From contig JADHYX010000165.1 in NCBI GenBank assembly GCA_027604685.1, positions 1-13,507 of the forward strand: 13,507 nucleotides of DNA, in the 5' to 3' direction. A program made the position numbers and the translations under genes. The DNA is from Lobulomyces angularis (lineage: Eukaryota > Chytridiomycota > Chytridiomycetes > Lobulomycetales > Lobulomycetaceae). Under the pieces are notes generated by a model. That model was given only the letters and a program-made list of their open reading frames with translations. It did no database searches and was not told the DNA's origin. Below are positions 1 through 7,451 of the stretch, one piece after another; position 1 is the first letter of the stretch, and each line of letters starts with the position of its first letter.

Positions 1-60
1 TAATAATGATGATTAATAAAAAAAAAAAATTAATAAAAAAAAAATTAAAAAAAATCATAC
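1..60 (-). other. Open intron at the left edge (RPL38)
   Basis: On the minus strand a GTATGA donor at 60-55 opens an A/T-only stretch with no AG before position 1. Together with the missing eL38 C-terminus, this marks an intron whose acceptor lies outside the window. Confidence 0.65.
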
Positions 61-423
61 CAGTAGGTAATGATTGTTTCAATTTGTTTGCCTTTTCTCC
101 ATCAGCAATGACGAGGGTGTACAAGTATTTAGAACATCTAACTTTAAATTTATATTGACTTCCGTTTTTCTTGATTCTAACGGCTATAAAAAAAAATTTT
201 TTTATATATAAGTATAAGCAGATATAATTTTTTTCAATTACATTTAGCGTCTTTTCTATTAGCAGTAACAATAAAAGATTTGATTTCGTTCACTTGTTTT
301 GGCTAACAAAAAAAAAAGTGGAGTTAGTCGAGTCAGTGAAAGTAAGAATTAAAAAATCGATTAGGTATAACATGTTAAAGATATAAGGAACTGGATGGGA
401 TGAGATAGTTTAATAATTACCAT
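61..423 (-). CDS. RPL38: Ribosomal protein eL38 (RPL38), 3' partial
   Basis: This gene encodes large-subunit cytosolic ribosomal protein eL38. Exons on the minus strand are 423-421 (the ATG alone), 302-242 and 183-61; introns are 420-303 and 241-184. The joined frame gives 62 residues beginning MPKQVNEIK. It continues with the basic segment around ANRKDAKSVRIKK, then [18 protein letters not shown] and KLKQSLPTG, which is the classic eL38 pattern. The family is normally about 70-80 residues, so only a short C-terminal tail is missing. A donor (GTATGA) starts at 60, and the rest of the minus strand to position 1 contains no AG, so the last exon lies outside the window. An intron directly after the start codon is common in fungal ribosomal protein genes. 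Intron 1 carries a branch-like GACTAAC upstream of a T-rich acceptor. Identification is secure; the 3' end is not visible. Confidence 0.95.
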
Positions 424-1155
424 ATTGAAAATTTAATTTATTGAGTAACCTGGATGTTACACAGGAATTTTGCAGAAAATAACTCTAGAGAAATTGAAAT
501 TATTTTGCTTATAGAACAACTAGGAAAAGCAAAAGTTAGCAGAACAAAAAAAAAAGAAATAAGGAAACTTGAATTTCAAAAAATAAAAATGAAGGAAAAT
601 AGCTAAAAAACAGGAACTTTTTTGATTGAGTAGTGGGAGGAAAAAAATGTTGTTTGCAGAATTGAAGGTTATGTAAAGTGCAGTGTGAATGAATGGCATG
701 AATTTGAATTGTTTTTGATTTTTGAAAGTGATTTTGAAATTGATTGTAAAATTGATTTTGAAATTGAAAAGCATTTTGACAATAAGATAAGAAGGATGAG
801 TGGGACTAGGAATTGCATTGATTGCTTATAAAAAATTGTACGCAGATTTGAGTTGACTGGGTGGATGTTGTTTAACTGAAGTTAAAATTTTTTTATTAAA
901 TCTTTCTCTAAAAACTTTTCTCTTCCTTTCCACATATCTCTTCGCGTTTCATTTGAAAACTTACTGGCTTTATATTTAATTCAGTTTCTCCATCCATTAA
1001 TATTTTCATCATCCATCCATTAAAGGAAAGTTGTGTAAATTTCTGTTACTTCGTGCCACTGGTGGCGTGAAGGCTTGAAAATATGTACAGCCTGAAGAAA
1101 AAAAAAAAAAAAAATTTCAAAAATTAAAATAAATTTTAAAAAAAAAAAATAATAA
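424..1155. promoter_or_regulatory. Divergent intergenic region, RPL38 / acidic gene
   Basis: This 732-base stretch separates the starts of two divergently transcribed genes and should hold both promoters. No conserved coding segment is visible; open frames on the minus strand here are Phe/Lys-rich translations of AT-rich DNA. Base composition is asymmetric. Positions 601-840 have about 58 G and 11 C by hand count, while 901-1020 have about 31 C and 6 G, so the switch falls near 890. A direct repeat of a 14-base word (GATTTTGAAATTGA) sits at 730-743 and 754-767. A CG-containing word (TTCGCGTTT, reverse AAACGCGAA) lies near 941-950, and a dyad element lies at 1055-1077. Function is inferred from position only. 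Confidence 0.6.
1055..1077 (+). promoter_or_regulatory. Dyad element, copy A
   Basis: The site consists of GCCAC-TG-GTGGC followed by CGTG and then AAGGCTTG. The first part is a 5-base inverted repeat with a 2-base spacer; the AAG/CTT part is a second small dyad. It ends 78 bases before the ATG of the acidic gene at 1156. It stands out because it is GC-rich in an AT-rich intergenic region. A near-identical element occurs at 7329-7347, also upstream of a plus-strand gene in a divergent promoter. It is a candidate transcription-factor or core-promoter site; the binding protein is unknown. Confidence 0.45.
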
Positions 1156-1828
1156 ATGGATTTTTCAACGCAAGCAACATTTTTAGAAACAAAAAACAAT
1201 CAGAAGCGCAACAACTTTGACGATGAAGATGATGATGACGACTCAACGGAATTTGATCTAAGCACAACAAATTTGGAAAAAAACTTTTCTTCTTACAATG
1301 AAGAATTTTCAAACGATACCACAAACAACAATAGCTTAAATAACTTGAATAATATAGATGACAATAATATAGATGACAATAATTTAGATGACAATAACTT
1401 GGATGACAATAATTTGGATGACAATAACTTGGATGATGAAGATATTGTAATTTATCGTAAATTTTTCAGTACAATTTCTTTTTTTTTTGACTAAAATAAA
1501 ACAAATAAAAAAAAAAGGGGATGATGATGACACAATTGTAACTTCTAACCAAAAATTTTCCTCTAATCAACCTCTTCCTATTTTATCAATGCAATGCAAC
1601 AAAAATTTTTACGATAATGTAAATAATAATAACGCTGTAGATAAACCTTCCTCACTCGGTGTTTCTCTATGTATACCAAATTTTAACAAATTAAAACATT
1701 CGACTTCTGCCAACAACAATAACAATAATACAAATGAAGAGGGTCATGTTAATGTGGTCTTGGATAACAAAAGTAACAACTGGGTTTCTTTAAAATTAAT
1801 CTTAGCTAGGTACCTCTGTTTGAATTAA
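1156..1828 (+). CDS. Unrecognised acidic, Asn-rich low-complexity protein
   Basis: I do not recognise this gene. Two exons, 1156-1456 and 1518-1828, join in phase 1 across a 61-base GT-AG intron (1457-1517) to give 203 residues. The start is the first ATG after an A-rich leader (AATAAATGG). Exon 1 opens with MDFSTQATFLET, then has an Asp/Glu block (DDEDDDDDST), an Asn-rich stretch and six copies of an N-N-[IL]-D-D repeat. Exon 2 begins with four Asp and has another Asn run; its last 40 residues or so are the least repetitive. No signal peptide, membrane segment or known domain is visible. It is divergent from RPL38 and convergent with the PUF gene. A donor-like GT (1810-1811) precedes the stop codon, but no convincing acceptor follows, so the end at 1828 is preferred. 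Low complexity makes it likely disordered. The possibility of a non-coding or mis-modelled locus remains. Confidence 0.55.
1348..1437 (+). repeat. Six tandem 15-bp units coding N-N-[IL]-D-D
   Basis: Six in-frame 15-base units of the form AAT-AAY-(ATA/TTA/TTG)-GAT-GAY lie end to end inside exon 1 of the acidic gene. The first two copies use ATA (Ile), the third TTA and the rest TTG (Leu). AAT and AAC alternate in the later copies, so the array has begun to diverge at synonymous sites while keeping the peptide unit. Confidence 0.9.
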
Positions 1829-2109
1829 AAAAAAAAATTTATCATTTTAATCTTTTTTTTTTTATTATTTCCATACTAATATGATAATAAATATAATTTT
1901 TTTTAACAAACATTTAATACAATTTAATATTTATATAAATATATTTGTTTTACATAAAATGATATAATTTTTTTATTTTTTATTTTATTTTAAAAAAAAT
2001 TAAAAATAAAGCTACAAAAGAAAACATTACAGAGAAGAAAGAAAAAAATAGTATATATATATATATTACAAAAATACCAATCTTTTTTTTTTTTTTTTTT
2101 TTTTATAAG
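1829..2109. other. Convergent 3' intergenic region
   Basis: This 281-base gap lies between the 3' ends of the acidic gene (plus) and the PUF gene (minus). It is nearly pure A/T, with a (TA)n run near 2050-2067 and a T tract of more than 20 bases at about 2083-2104. On the minus strand, the 3' untranslated side of the PUF gene, several TGTA words occur near 1955, 2016, 2025 and 2070. These could be PUF-type contacts, but they are expected often in such DNA. No gene is seen. Confidence 0.6.
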
Positions 2110-2800
2110 TTAATAAACATTTTCCAAGTTATTTTCATATAAAAAATTTAAATTAATCTGCTTTTGTGGTTGCTGTTGATTTAATTGCTGCTGTTCTTGC
2201 ATAAATTGTTGTTGCTGTATTACTTGAAACTGATTGTTATTGTGTTCATAAAAATTTTGCTGTTGAAGTTGCGCCAACTGGTTTATATTGCTTGAACTTC
2301 CCATCTGGTTTTGAACTTGATGATGATGCTGCTGCTGCTGCTGCTGAATAGTTTGTGGAGGAAAATAATAGTTTCTATTACCCCCATTACCATTGCCTGC
2401 AATATTATTCTGTGGCATATTTCCAGTAGTTCCTTGGGAATTTTGAAAAAGCATGGGATTAATACTCGCCAAATTTATACTCTCATTTCCCTTACTATTA
2501 TACCCATTGTCATTGCTTTTACTACTGCCAACATCTCCTCCTTGTATATTTCCTACCTCGTAACGTTGTTCCTGTTTCTGACGTTGCTGCTCCATAACAT
2601 AAATTGGATGTTGTTGCAGTCCGCTTTGTTGCTGCAACTGTTGCTGATGTAACCCACCTTGCTGCTGTTGAAATGCAAACTGCTGCTGAACTGGTGATTG
2701 CTGTTGTGGTTGAAATGAACCACAAATTTGTTGACCAACATTTTGCTGCTGTATCAGTCCCACTCCATTTCTATCCTGTTGTTGAAAATGCTGTTGCTCT
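2110..2800 (-). other. Gln/Asn-rich prion-like C-terminal tail of the PUF protein
   Basis: After the last PUF-domain motif (NTPHGKRIFAKI) the protein runs for about 230 residues dominated by Gln, with Asn and Gly patches and no folded domain visible. Gln runs are encoded by mixed CAA/CAG codons except at the short CAG array. Such tails in RNA-binding proteins often drive condensate or aggregate formation; that role is inference here. Confidence 0.8.
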
Positions 2801-5800
2801 TTATTGATCTTTGCAAATATCCTCTTTCCATGTGGAGTATTCCTTATATTTTGTAAAAGCGGTCTAATGCATTCAACTAACTAATAATTGCATATAGTAA
2901 GTATAAAAAAGAAATAAATTAAAAAAAAAAAAAAAAAAATTTATTTTCAATACCTTTACTCTTTGATGATTTTCAGCAAAATCTAGTGCAGTTTGCACAA
3001 CATAATTAGCATAGGAGTCCATTAACAGTTTATCTAGTCTTTCCATATTTATCATCTCCTCTATTAAATATTTTCTAGTTTCCGGTTCGGAAACTCTAAT
3101 ACACTATTTTTTTTTTTTTTTTTAAAAATATTTTTAAATTACTAAATAAAAAAAAAAAAAAACATTTATTTTACCTTTTCAATAACGTTCGAACTAAATT
3201 TTTGTACGGAAAGTAAACATACATTACCAATAAACCTTCTAATAACCTGGTCACTAAATAAACCCTCCGCTAAATCCAAAACATATTGGACTACATAATT
3301 TCCGTAAGGATCCTGTACTAAAGTTAATGCATTGAATATAATTTCCGACACAATTTGCTTTCTTTGCTTTTCTGAAGCGTGGTCAATACATCGTTGTAAT
3401 ATACAGCAGCCATGTCGATGAGTTGCTATTTCTACACAGTTTTCTGAAACTGCATCAAATATGAACTTCAAGGTGAAAAGAAAAAAAATTAAATTTATAT
3501 TGTTTTTTTTTTACTTGATTTTGTTCCGCTGTTAATCTATATAAACATTTTTGGATAACATGATTTCCGTTTAAATCTTTAATTAATATTACAGTATTTC
3601 TAGAAAGAGCACTTATCATTGCACGAATCTATTTATTGTTTTTTTGTATTAAAAAAAAAAAAAAGATTTTTTAAATTTTATTTAATTTTTTTTTGTTTCT
3701 AGAGTGAATCAAAAACCTGTTGTGGTTGATTTAAATATTCCACAATTTTTTGCACTGCTCTAGTACCATGCATATTCAGGCTCATATTAATTAACTCACT
3801 AGAAGAACATTCCAATAATAAACTTCTTTGCTCATCACTACAAAATTCTAATAATCTTTGACACAAATAATTCCCAAAAGGATCTAAAAACAAAATAAAA
3901 TAAATCAATTCTTTTTCCTTTTTTTTTTTTTTGTGCTGTTTATAGTAATAATAAAAAAACCTGTCATTAAGTCAACAAAATGTGGATATATCTCATGAAA
4001 AATTATATTTAAGTGTGCTTCGTTTTTTTCCTCTAAAATTTTTTGTAAATATCTACAACCATGCTGATCTTTACATAAGCTACATATTTGTCCAACTAAA
4101 TCTTCAAATGGAATATTTGTCAATCTGTTAACTAAAAAAAAAAAAAAATTAACAAAAAAATTATAGTATTATTTCTTTTGTTACTTTCATCAGTATTACT
4201 TCTTTTTTGTTTAAAATAGGTACTAGAGTTACTGTTCCCTTTCAAATTGTTAAAATTATTATTGCCATCGTTAACTGGGAGATACTGAGAGCCATTATTG
4301 CCAAAAACAATTTGTCTGTTGCCTAAATAAAGTACAACTTGATTATAATTATTCACTCCTGGGTAAACGAATCCGCTACTAGCATTGAAAGGAGCATTTA
4401 AGGTAACAGCGTTGTGCGGTGGCCTTGAAGAGAGTTGCGGTTGTAGCTGCTGCTGTTGCGAATTATTTACTGATATTGAGCTATTGCTGTGAATAAACAA
4501 ACATCGATCTCCCCGCGAACAAAATCCTTGAAGGTAATATCTACATAAATTACTCTTAGGCAAAATTTGTTGCTGATGAAGTAATAATTGCTGCGGATTT
4601 TGCATCTGCTGAGAAGTGTAATCATTCAAAGCATTGCTGTTATAATTAGAAGGTGATGTTGGAATATTTTGGTAAGTAATATTTTCTTTATTAATATTTT
4701 TTTCTAAATTTTCATGAAAATCGTTATTGCTGTTATTGGATCCCCTAAAATTTGACAGATCTCCTCTATAAGAAATACTATTTGTAGGGGATTTTGTTTT
4801 TATTTTACTTAAATCGATTTGATTATTAAATTTTGGAGGAGAAATTTGACAAAATTGATCTTTTTTTTTTGAAAATTTTTTATAGTTAATATTGAAAAAT
4901 TTGCGGTTACCTAAAGAAACATCGTTTACTTTGGATGCTCGTGGTGAAGTTTGGGGTAGTGATGCTAAATCTAACGCCGCTGATCTTGAAGATAACTGAA
5001 AGACATACATTTTTTATTTAAAAAAAAAAAATTTAACTAAAATGACTAACAATTTTAATAACAAAACCATTCCAGAAAAGTTTTCTCTTTCCGCTCTTAG
5101 TAACGTAGAAAAGCCGCCATTACCAGAATCTAAATCAAGGGATTTTTTTAAAAGAATAAATTATTTTTATTAATTTGGTACAAGATGCTTCGTCCTCCAT
5201 CATAAAACTGTCACTAAACTGCGGAGGAACTGACGGACTCACACTTTCGTTTAGAGGAACACTTCTATCTGTAGGTGTTTGTGGTCTCACTAAAATTTCT
5301 CTGTTTTATAAAAAATATTATTTTAACAAAAAAAGTAATAAACAGTACTCTTTTTTTGTTTTAGATTCCCTGTTGCTTGAATTAATATTAAGTGCTTCCA
5401 TCGCGTTCCAAAATGTTGTCAAATCGACGCTGTTTCTTCTCGAGGTGGGTAAACTTCTGGATATATGATGCGAGCTTCCATGAAAGTAAGATTTTTTTTG
5501 AGAATCAAACACAGGGGAGGTAGCTTTTAATGGTTGATGGTGAGTGGGATTAAATACAGTAGAAGCTTCATTTAGCCTATGAGAATAATATCGGATTTTA
5601 TTATTGTTAATAGTTTTGTTTGGTTTATTTTCTGAATTATTTAATAATGAAGTTGGTGAAGTTTGTATCATAGAATCAGCTCTATTCTCGGTAGCATCAG
5701 AATCGAAATTGCTGATCAAATCAACAGAGTTTATTAATTTGTTTTTAAAATTATTATTATCCTAGGTTAGACATTAAGAAAAATAAAAAATGTTAAAAAA

Positions 5801-6203
5801 AATTATTTTCAAAAATAAATATAATCTTTTATTCAAATAAGGAATTTTTTACATACTTGAGTTAAGATTTTATGATCACTTGAAATACTCTAAAAAAAAA
5901 AAAAAAAAAAGTAGTTTGTTCAGTTAAAAATAAAAATTTAACTTGAAAATTATAAAAAAAAATTTTTACAAAAAATTAACGATAAATGAAAAGAAAAAAT
6001 TAAAAAAAAAAAAAGGAATTTACATCATTTGAAAATGACAAGGTATTATTCAAAAGTCCGGAATCCTTTCGTTCACCTAAATCAAAGTTTTTGTTGTTTT
6101 GAGGAAAGTTTTTTGTTGATCTTTCGTTGTAACCATCGCTGTTGTTTTTTTTATTATGAAAATTGTTTAATTTAGAATCATCATTAAGAAAGCTATTTGA
6201 CAT
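2110..6203 (-). CDS. CCCH zinc finger + PUF-repeat RNA-binding protein (Puf4/Puf5-like)
   Basis: Predicted cytoplasmic regulator that binds UGUA-containing mRNA 3' UTRs. Twelve exons: 6203-6024, 5889-5857, 5761-5349, 5300-5182, 5129-5068, 4995-4185, 4131-3961, 3883-3717, 3628-3515, 3465-3175, 3103-2954, 2880-2110. They keep phase throughout and give 1093 residues. Residues 1-415 are mostly Ser/Asn-rich. A CCCH finger (C420-x7-C428-x5-C434-x3-H438) follows, then eight PUF repeats at about 548-855. Contact triads are R1 C565/R566/Q569, R2 N601/Y602/Q605, R3 T637/R638/Q641, R4 N674/H675/Q678, R5 C710/C711/Q714, R6 N746/Y747/Q750, R7 S782/N783/E786 and R8 N820/Y821/Q824. From family knowledge, this order, including TR in R3 and CC in R5, resembles yeast Puf4/Puf5. 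About 230 Gln-rich residues follow. No PUF repeat is missing. Exon 2 is only 33 nt. The intron within each junction was chosen by phase and family fit; N-terminal exons are the least certain. Confidence 0.92.
2329..2346 (-). repeat. (CAG)6 microsatellite in the PUF tail
   Basis: Six uninterrupted CTG units on the plus strand read as CAG (Gln) on the coding strand. They are followed in the protein by three His codons from the adjacent ATG-rich plus-strand run. This is the purest triplet array in the window and is a candidate length-variable site. Confidence 0.85.
4489..4545 (-). other. CCCH-type zinc finger inside the PUF gene
   Basis: In exon 6 the protein reads CRYYLQGFC, then SRGDRC, then LFIH. 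The spacing C-x7-C-x5-C-x3-H is the standard RNA-binding CCCH finger. It is in frame with and about 110 residues N-terminal to the first PUF repeat. Gln-rich linkers flank it on both sides. Confidence 0.9.
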
Positions 6204-6216
6204 AATTTCTAGCCAT
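6193..6216 (-). promoter_or_regulatory. Overlapping upstream ORF at the PUF start
   Basis: An ATG at 6216-6214 on the minus strand opens a seven-codon frame (MARNYVK) that stops at 6193. It lies 13 bases upstream of the main ATG (6203), is out of frame with it, and ends just after it. If the mRNA 5' end lies upstream of 6216, scanning ribosomes would meet this ATG first, which could lower or regulate PUF translation. The transcription start is not known, so this is conditional. Confidence 0.4.
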
Positions 6217-7014
6217 AAATTTTAAATTTATATTTTTTTTTAATAAAAACAGAAAGTGAATTAGCAAGTCTAAACGATCTTTTTTACTTTTAAAGAAAGT
6301 TAATATAAAAATAAAATTAGAATAAATATTTTTTTTTTTAAAAAAAAAAAGAAAAAAAAAAGTAAATTGGCTTCTCTCCTTCAGATCAAAAAAAAAAAAA
6401 ATTTTTCACCTGCAAGATTTTTTAAATTTTTTTGGTAGGAATTTTTTAATGCTCACGTTTTTTTTTTTTTTTTAGTTCTAAATTTAATTTTTAAAATTGT
6501 TTTTAATTTTTTTAAATTTAATTTTTTTTTATTTTAAAATTGAATTTTATTTTAGTTTTTTTTAATTTTATTGTTGTAATTTTGAAAAAATAACGGGGAA
6601 TGGATAAGATCAAAAGAATGAATTAAGTAATAAGGAGTTAGAATGGTGTTTCAAAAGAGCAGAATAGTAGATGCGAGGTTTATTTGGAGTAAATTTAATT
6701 TTTTGTAATAAGATTAACTTCTATTAAGGAAGATATTTGAGTTTGATGGTTAAGAGGATTAATTTGTTATATTTAATTCAGATTAACTGATTATATAAAA
6801 ATTGAGAGATCAGATTAGGATTCATCATTGCATTAGTACTACAATAGAATTAAACAGCCCTTTAGTTTCCATCAAGTTTTATTGTGGATGATTCAAGTGC
6901 AATGCTTTTGATGAATACTTTTATTTTGAAATTCAAATGTTTAATCTAAAAATCAATGAATTTACTTATCTAAGCACTCAGCAAGTAGTCACGAAATTAC
7001 ATTGAAAATATGAT

Positions 7015-7270
7015 CAATAATTAACCAAAAATTATCAAAATATTAAAGAAATATTAACCAAAAATTAACTAAAAATAAACAAAAAATTGATCTAAAAATG
7101 ATCTTGAAATTAAGGTTCCAAAATTATTAAATTTAACTTAAAATTAACAAAAAATTAACAAAAATTTAATTTAAAATTAACAAAAAAATAACAAAAAATT
7201 AACTTAAAAATTAACAAAATCTAACTTTAAAATTATTAAAAATTATTATAAAATTAATAAAGAAATTATT
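7015..7270 (+). repeat. Degenerate AATTAACAAAA repeat array
   Basis: Short words of the form AATTAAC or ATTAACAAAA recur many times with irregular spacing of roughly 10-20 bases, interrupted near 7080-7130. G is almost absent on this strand. It looks like a decayed simple-sequence array rather than a coding or structured element. Confidence 0.55.
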
Positions 7271-7328
7271 CAAATATCAATGAAAAAAAATTCTTTTCTT
7301 TTTCTTTTTTTTTAATTGAAGGAACCGG

Positions 7329-7347
7329 GCCACTGTGGCGAAGCTTG
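7329..7347 (+). promoter_or_regulatory. Dyad element, copy B
   Basis: The site is GCCAC-T-GTGGC followed by G and AAGCTTG. It differs from the copy at 1055-1077 only by loss of single or double bases in the two spacers and in the AAG(G)CTT part. Its last base is 104 bases before the ATG at 7452. As with copy A it stands in an AT-rich divergent promoter and on the same strand as the downstream gene. Confidence 0.45.
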
Positions 7348-7451
7348 TTCATAATTTCAAACTTTGAAATTAAAATTGAATTTTTTTTCTTAAAAACTTG
7401 CTGACAAACTTCAAACTTTTAACTAATCTTCAAAAAACCAATTCTGAAATT

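Larger units (their letters stand above)
6204..7451. promoter_or_regulatory. Divergent intergenic region, PUF gene / unrecognised gene
   Basis: This is the largest gene-free stretch, 1248 bases between divergent starts. From about 6290 to 6580 it is A and T homopolymers. From 6590 to about 7010 the sequence is more complex but shows no coding frame; 6601-6840 has about 49 G and 13 C by hand count. From about 7015 to 7270 it becomes a degenerate AATTAACAAAA-type array with C over G. A pyrimidine-rich stretch near 7290-7315 precedes a dyad element at 7329-7347 and the gene start at 7452. No tRNA or rRNA fold was recognised. Confidence 0.6.

Noticed and set aside
303..420. snoRNA hosted in RPL38 intron 1
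   Set aside because: A CTGA-like box is present but no matching C box or terminal stem was found, so box C/D identity is not supported.
520..774. Minus-strand open frame rich in Phe, Asn and Lys upstream of RPL38
   Set aside because: It is what AT-rich DNA yields by chance, has no domain, and lies in a region with repeats and strong skew that looks regulatory.
1055..1077. tRNA or small structured RNA gene at the GC-rich patch
   Set aside because: The dyad arms are only five bases, there is no cloverleaf, and A/B box-like sequences are not present.
2311..2652. Plus-strand frame with Leu runs
   Set aside because: It is the antisense of the Gln-rich PUF tail: CAG/CAA codons read backwards give Leu and similar runs.
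7015..7270. CRISPR-like or centromeric repeat array
   Set aside because: The units are short, irregular and degenerate, with no constant spacer or repeat length; it fits decayed simple sequence.
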